Shown here: piece by piece, positions 8,022-11,819 of the stretch
Numbering within the stretch: the first letter of the stretch is position 1
Layout of the letters: each line of letters starts with the position of its first letter
From: Gammaproteobacteria bacterium
GTDB lineage: Bacteria > Pseudomonadota > Gammaproteobacteria > BMS3Bbin11
Length of the DNA: 11,819 nt
Assembly: GCA_030636465.1 (NCBI GenBank)
Contig: DAOVWW010000012.1
Span: 1 to 11,819, forward strand
Direction of reading: 5' to 3'
Program-made: the position numbers and the translations under genes
Notes under the pieces: model-generated
What the model was told of the DNA's origin: nothing
Seen by the model: only the letters and a program-made list of their open reading frames with translations
The model's database searches: none

Positions 8022-8149
8022 AATCGTCTCCTGTTGTGATGACGGTTTTTTTAGAGATCATTGATTTTACATGTGAAACCGCTTGATCACCACAGTGCAA
8101 TGAAGCAGCCTCTATTAAATCATGAATATCCAGGGAGCCTCTAATCAAT
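8022..8149. other. Largest intergenic gap of the operon (128 bp)
   Basis: Apart from the AGGAG site for the TTG start at 8021 and the imperfect duplication at 8107-8156, nothing definite is present. I found no convincing -35/-10 pair with 16-18 base spacing on the minus strand and no GC-rich stem followed by a U-run. A 53-codon frame from TTG 8148 to a stop at 7987 is open on the minus strand and runs into the next gene, but it has no ribosome binding site or recognisable motif, so it is not called as a gene. Confidence 0.5.
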
Positions 8150-8156
8150 TCATGAA
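8107..8156. repeat. Imperfect tandem duplication at the 3' end of the WsaF-like gene
   Basis: On the minus strand TTCATGA...TAGAGGCT occurs at 8156-8136 and again at 8126-8107. The outer 7 and 8 bases of each copy are identical, with 6 and 5 differing bases between them. The period is 29-30 bp. The first copy contains the TGA stop of the WsaF-like gene; the second lies in the spacer. It looks like a decayed local duplication. Confidence 0.6.
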
Positions 8157-9460
8157 CTCGTATCTTTCAGCATAACTTCAGGAAACCACTGCTGAACATT
8201 ATTAAGCAATTCTGGAGAGAATGTCTGATTCCAGTCCTGCGACCAGTTTACCTGCGCCCCTGCCTCTCGAGCCGCCAGATCAGAAACTCTTTTCGCTGCC
8301 ACATCCAGCGCCGCAGCAACAGATGTAAACGTCGGTTCAGCTACACAGAAGTTAGCGGAAATATTCTCCAGTTCTTCCACCGTCTTGTTCATACAGGTAT
8401 TGGTCACCACCACCTGACCGGCTGCAGCCATTTCTATCGGCAGCAGGCTTGGGTGAGGCGTGTACATCAATGCTAGTCCGAGGTCAAAATCAGGCAGCAT
8501 TTCACGATACTCTTTAAGCCCTACCTTGCCTATCATCTTTAATTGTTTGCCATTCGGCAGCTGCATGTCATTATGGCTCGCACCTATACCAAAAAACTCC
8601 CAGTCATCGGTAAAAGCACCATTTCTAATCGCTGTTTCAAGTGCAATAAAGCCAATCTCAAACATATTACGTGCGGCATGGCCGTCAGGGCGGGCATAAA
8701 ATAGTAGTTTACGACTTTGCCTACTATCATCGTTCAGGTTTCGGTCAAAACTGAGAATAGCATTTTCGAATGGCATTCCCTGAACATCCTTGTTACCCGA
8801 TGCGAAAACGCCATACGACTGTGATTGAAAATAATCTCGTAAAGTCGGTGATGAAAACAGAGCAGCATGCGGGAATGAATACGATTCATGAGCCAGTGCA
8901 AAATAACTGCCCATAGGAAAAGTGAAGGCTTCATACTCCTGTATAAAATACAGAAACTGCTCACTATTAAATTTTGGCAGACACTGATTCACAATATGTG
9001 CAGTCCACCAGGTCGTTGCCATCAACACGTCATCAGGATTAAAAGCGATTGGCTCCTCACGGCCAAAAACTGTCGCCACTTCGATGTTGTCAAAAATATC
9101 CTCTATACCCTGGTATTTCTGTACAACAGCCGGCCAGTCCTCGCGTTTTGTATAACACCTGTCAACCGTGATGATGCGTACCCGGTTGCCGTTCTCAACC
9201 AGCTTTCGGGCAAAATTAAATTTGGCAATATAGCCACCAAAGAAACTGCCAAAATCGATTTCAGGTATAAAGATATTAAACCGCTGCGGCTCATTTTTAC
9301 TAATAGTTAAGTTTAGCGGGGCAATTTTCTCGGCCACAACCCGGTGCACCGCCTCATTGGTGTAATACTCTTCCATGATCTTACGACCATAGTTTAATAC
9401 CGGGCGCAGAAACCCTTTGCGTGCGCCATAGGCAAGAAAACTGGTTAACATCTTTGACAA
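8150..9460 (-). CDS. WsaF-like glycosyltransferase (GT4 type, GT-B fold)
   Basis: Resembles WsaF, the beta-1,2-rhamnosyltransferase of Geobacillus S-layer glycan assembly, and its O-antigen relatives. The 436 residues form two Rossmann-like halves. The N-terminal half has FFGGY (73-77), ATTWWTA (148-154) and the family-typical YFIQEYE (171-177). The C-terminal donor-binding half opens with LLFYARPDG (252-260) and AARN (262-265), then shows a GLALMYTPHPSLLPIEMAAAG-type segment (328-348) with Glu343 where GT4 enzymes place the donor-contacting acid. No signal peptide or membrane helix is seen, so it is cytoplasmic. The start is TTG at 9460: AGGGG lies 6 bases upstream, whereas ATG codon 4 would be 15 bases away. 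It follows the previous gene by 22 bases. Rhamnose as donor is plausible from the family but unproven; an epimer or mannose is possible. Confidence 0.82.
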   Translation of the reverse strand: MSKMLTSFLAYGARKGFLRPVLNYGRKIMEEYYTNEAVHRVVAEKIAPLNLTISKNEPQRFNIFIPEIDFGSFFGGYIAKFNFARKLVENGNRVRIITVDRCYTKREDWPAVVQKYQGIEDIFDNIEVATVFGREEPIAFNPDDVLMATTWWTAHIVNQCLPKFNSEQFLYFIQEYEAFTFPMGSYFALAHESYSFPHAALFSSPTLRDYFQSQSYGVFASGNKDVQGMPFENAILSFDRNLNDDSRQSRKLLFYARPDGHAARNMFEIGFIALETAIRNGAFTDDWEFFGIGASHNDMQLPNGKQLKMIGKVGLKEYREMLPDFDLGLALMYTPHPSLLPIEMAAAGQVVVTNTCMNKTVEELENISANFCVAEPTFTSVAAALDVAAKRVSDLAAREAGAQVNWSQDWNQTFSPELLNNVQQWFPEVMLKDTSS

Positions 9461-9482
9461 AATAGACCCCTGTATGTTTCCT

Positions 9483-10985
9483 TTAGCTTGAATTACTCAA
9501 GGACTGACAATGCTTTTTTACAATTCTATTGGCAAACAAACGGCCATAGATTCTATCAATCTTGAATATGAACACCGATGCCGCCAGCCGCATTTCAGCA
9601 TCATCTGTGGTTTCTTTTCTAAACACAATACGTACATGTGCTAACAATAAATAGAATATAGATAACCAGCTGGCAGAAAACATGCGCAAACCTTTTTCAG
9701 CCTCTGCCTGCATAGCTGGAACACGTATTTTTAGTATTTCGGCAAACAGAAATAGGCGTAAATATTCCTGGTGAAAAACATTTAATGCCGAATGTCTTTT
9801 ATGTACTAACCAGGATTTTAGTTTTCCTGGATGGCGGATATGTTTTGCATTGCCAGCCAGTTCGGCGACTCTCTGGCCTACGCCCCTGGCTTCAAAATCA
9901 CAATGTCCGATAACACTGCTGCCATACTGATAATAATCATACAAAGCCTGGTCTACATAAGCCAGCTCTCCCTGGCAGCGGGCAACGCAGGCTATCCAGT
10001 GATCATGAAACACCTGTCCCACCGGCTGAGGAAAAGGCAGGATAGCCTCGAGTAGTTCTCGACGGAATACCGAGGCTGCACCGGTCACCGTATTGGCCAG
10101 AAACAATACATCAGCATCAATGAAATTATTCTTTCTGCCACTCCAGTATGTTTCAGCAATCACCTCGCCCTTTTCATCGACAACACGCATATCGCAATAT
10201 ACCAGCGAGGTTTTATCTGCAAAGGCCTGGACACAGGTCTCCAGTTTCTGTGGGTACCAGTCATCATCCTGATCGGCTAGAGCGATATACTCAACATCTT
10301 CGGGCACTCTGGAAAGCGCAACTTCAAAGTTTGCATAGAAACCAAGATTTTCCTCATTTCTAAACAGGCTAAAGCGAGAGTCATCAGCGATGATTTCCTG
10401 AACACGCAACCATGATTCATCTGAGGAAGCATCATCATTAATAATACAGTGCCAGGACTTTAATGTTTGTGCCTTTATCGAGTTAATCTGTCGAACAAAT
10501 CTATCAGGATCAGGCTCCCAGCATGCCATACAGATCATGATTCTATTGCCATCATCTGTGCGGCGAAATGAAGTTGATGCCAAAGCAACTGAGTTATCCG
10601 TAATCAGCTCTATCGAGCCATGAGTTAGTTTCTTACTTTTCTTATCAGGAAATTCTGCCATTATTTCTGGAGATATGCTTACATTCTGGCTTACAGCAGG
10701 GAACTTTACTAGTGAGGTAAAACCCGAGAGATAAGACTTTTCTGGCTCATCTTCAAGACAACATTCATCTATCTGATCTGTTGCCAGATGCAGCAAAGTA
10801 GAAGCTGATAATCCCATTTGATTTGAAACGGTTATATCTTTAAGCTGCTCGTCACTGCTTACATAACCGCTAATCAAGCATGCAGTTCCCAGGCCCGGCC
10901 ATATCTTGTCAGGTAAGCTCTGTTTCAGTGTACTCATAAGGGAATAGCACAGCCTCTCAGCGAAGGCTGTAGTCCTCACGATCAT
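9483..10985 (-). CDS. GT2 glycosyltransferase with a non-catalytic N-terminal domain
   Basis: The catalytic GT-A domain spans about residues 147-360: ICMACWEPDPDRF (151-163) opens it, INDDASSDES is at 182-191, the metal-binding DQDDDW at 238-243, TGAASVFRRE at 301-310, and HDHW at 327-330 is the probable catalytic-base region. A largely helical C-terminus (385-500) is amphipathic with one hydrophobic stretch near 438-450. Residues 1-145 are not glycosyltransferase. The part from GYVSSDEQLKDITV (40-53) to YLSGFTSLV (85-93) and GSIELI (123-128) looks beta-rich, like accessory domains on modular O-antigen transferases; this is a tentative reading. The longest start, ATG 10985, overlaps the upstream gene by 29 bases with no ribosome binding site. 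ATG codon 17 (10937), 19 bases after that gene's stop, is equally possible. Sugar specificity is unknown. Confidence 0.85.
   Translation of the reverse strand: MIVRTTAFAERLCYSLMSTLKQSLPDKIWPGLGTACLISGYVSSDEQLKDITVSNQMGLSASTLLHLATDQIDECCLEDEPEKSYLSGFTSLVKFPAVSQNVSISPEIMAEFPDKKSKKLTHGSIELITDNSVALASTSFRRTDDGNRIMICMACWEPDPDRFVRQINSIKAQTLKSWHCIINDDASSDESWLRVQEIIADDSRFSLFRNEENLGFYANFEVALSRVPEDVEYIALADQDDDWYPQKLETCVQAFADKTSLVYCDMRVVDEKGEVIAETYWSGRKNNFIDADVLFLANTVTGAASVFRRELLEAILPFPQPVGQVFHDHWIACVARCQGELAYVDQALYDYYQYGSSVIGHCDFEARGVGQRVAELAGNAKHIRHPGKLKSWLVHKRHSALNVFHQEYLRLFLFAEILKIRVPAMQAEAEKGLRMFSASWLSIFYLLLAHVRIVFRKETTDDAEMRLAASVFIFKIDRIYGRLFANRIVKKHCQSLSNSS
10949..10970 (-). promoter_or_regulatory. 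Hairpin over a gene junction, possible translational-coupling element
   Basis: ACAGCCT and AGGCTGT form a perfect 7-bp stem with an 8-base loop. The loop contains the TGA stop (10959-10957) of the upstream glycosyltransferase, and the downstream arm contains part of the purine-rich GAGAGG that is the only Shine-Dalgarno-like run before ATG 10937. Ribosomes terminating here would open the stem. There is no U-run, so a terminator is unlikely. The regulatory role is inferred. Confidence 0.4.
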
Positions 10986-11819
10986 GGGTCAGGTTAGGAT
11001 TATAATACGGGTCACCGTGCTCAAGAATATCCGCATGCCGGGCTTTCAGTCTTTCCTTTTCACCGCTAAAACGCTCAAGTTTTTCCTCGGTATCCTCATA
11101 ACCTCTGGATATCGATTCATGATGATAAAGCTCTGCATAGGGGGTGAACACATTCAGTAAACCCTGCTCTCGCAAACGCAGGCAAAAATCCACATCATTG
11201 TATGCGATCTTGAAGTTTTCTTCATCAAAACCATTTATTGCATTGTATTTACTGCTTGAAATCATCAGGCAGGCCCCGGTAACTGCGGAAACATTATGAA
11301 TGGATTGCAATAAATTAAAGTATCCAGGACTGTTCACTCTGCTGAGCTTATGAGAATGGCCGGCATAACCCCCAAGCCCAATAATTATTCCAGCATGCTG
11401 GATCGTATTATTAGGATAAAGCAGCTTCGCTCCCACCGCGCCCACCTCGTCACGCTGAGCGTGTTCCAGCATGGCCTCTATCCAGTCCCAGCTAATAACT
11501 TCTATGTCGTTATTAAGGATGATTAGATACTCACCCTTAGCCTGGCTGACACCATAATTCACAACACGTGAAAAATTGAATTCTTCATTAAATTCCACAC
11601 AGTGGAAATGTGATGATTTTTCTTCCAGCTGATGTATCAGGCTAAAAGTCTCACTGGAACGACTGTTATTAGAAACCGCAATAATCTCAATATTTTCCCA
11701 GGTAGAGTTATCCAGTATGGAATTGACACAGGTATCCAGCAAGTCCGGTTTATCGCGGAACGGGATGACGATACTGACCAGTGGCGACCCTTTTATTCTG
11801 CGTTTGACACGAAAAAAGA
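10957..11819 (-). CDS. GT2 glycosyltransferase, C-terminal part (5' end beyond window)
   Basis: The frame is open to the window edge, so the true start is off the window; the first in-frame start codon inside it, TTG at 11742, lies after the conserved first strand and is not a credible start. Visible features in order are SPLVSIVIPFRDKP (first beta strand of the GT-A fold), VSNNS, NNDIEVIS (an NDI version of the DXD site), GACLMIS, YNDVDFCLRLRE (acidic catalytic motif) and an ending DPYYNPNLTHDREDYSL. That ending is typical of the GT2 transferases found, often in tandem domains, in O-antigen and rhamnan loci. Because such proteins are often multi-domain, further domains may lie upstream. It is probably the preceding gene of the same operon, with the next frame starting within or just after its end. 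Confidence 0.85.
   Translation of the reverse strand, partial: FFRVKRRIKGSPLVSIVIPFRDKPDLLDTCVNSILDNSTWENIEIIAVSNNSRSSETFSLIHQLEEKSSHFHCVEFNEEFNFSRVVNYGVSQAKGEYLIILNNDIEVISWDWIEAMLEHAQRDEVGAVGAKLLYPNNTIQHAGIIIGLGGYAGHSHKLSRVNSPGYFNLLQSIHNVSAVTGACLMISSSKYNAINGFDEENFKIAYNDVDFCLRLREQGLLNVFTPYAELYHHESISRGYEDTEEKLERFSGEKERLKARHADILEHGDPYYNPNLTHDREDYSLR

Noticed and set aside
8022..8149. Internal promoter or terminator in the 128-bp gap
   Set aside because: No -35/-10 pair with acceptable spacing and no GC-rich stem with U-run. TTGCAC and TAAAAT occur but about 25 bases apart.
8888..9310. 140-codon plus-strand open frame
   Set aside because: The longest antisense frame, but it mirrors the WsaF-like gene, which has family motifs throughout; its own translation shows none.
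1..11819. CRISPR arrays, insertion sequences, tRNA or rRNA genes
   Set aside because: No regularly spaced repeats, transposase-like frames, terminal inverted repeats or structured RNA genes were seen; nearly all the sequence is accounted for by the nine coding frames.

Overview
The window is one densely packed, single-direction block of cell-surface polysaccharide biosynthesis genes. All nine recognisable genes lie on the minus strand, so transcription runs from position 11819 towards position 1. The genes at both edges are cut. GC content is just under half by eye, Shine-Dalgarno sites are of the ordinary AGGAG kind, and the protein families are those of Gram-negative O-antigen or capsule loci. 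A gammaproteobacterium is the likeliest source. That is inferred from family resemblance and the WbpV-WbpL-WbpM-like gene order; no marker gene fixes the taxon.

Layout in transcription order: (1) the 3' part of a GT2 glycosyltransferase (10957-11819, 5' end off the window); (2) a 500-residue GT2 enzyme with an unusual non-catalytic N-terminal region (9483-10985); (3) a WsaF-like GT4 glycosyltransferase (8150-9460); (4) the only sizeable gap, 128 bp, containing an imperfect duplication; (5) a polyprenyl-phosphate (DPM1/GtrB/ArnC-like) glycosyltransferase with two C-terminal membrane helices (7083-8021); (6) a WbbL-like GT2 enzyme (6067-7053); (7) a 985-residue three-domain protein, GT2 + degenerate SDR + complete SDR (3117-6074); (8) a WecA/WbpL-like initiating sugar-phosphate transferase (2067-3083); (9) a WbpM-like UDP-GlcNAc 4,6-dehydratase (159-2039); (10) the first 45 codons of manC, a mannose-1-phosphate guanylyltransferase (1-137).

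How the genes fit together (inference from families): the WbpM-like enzyme makes UDP-4-keto-6-deoxy-GlcNAc. The last SDR domain of the 985-residue protein is the expected WbpK/WbpV-type 4-ketoreductase, giving UDP-QuiNAc or UDP-FucNAc. The WbpL-like enzyme loads that sugar-1-phosphate on undecaprenyl phosphate. The five other glycosyltransferase units then extend the chain, and ManC supplies GDP-mannose or sugars derived from it. No flippase, polymerase, ABC exporter, chain-length regulator or dTDP-rhamnose genes are in the window; they would have to lie outside.

The most noteworthy item is the in-frame GT2-SDR-SDR fusion, whose middle SDR has lost the catalytic tyrosine and one glycine of the nucleotide-binding motif. 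Smaller points are the frequent GTG/TTG starts, a perfect 11-bp tandem duplication across a stop codon, a hairpin at a gene junction, and an accessory domain on the 500-residue glycosyltransferase. I saw no RNA genes, CRISPR arrays, insertion sequences or attachment sites.
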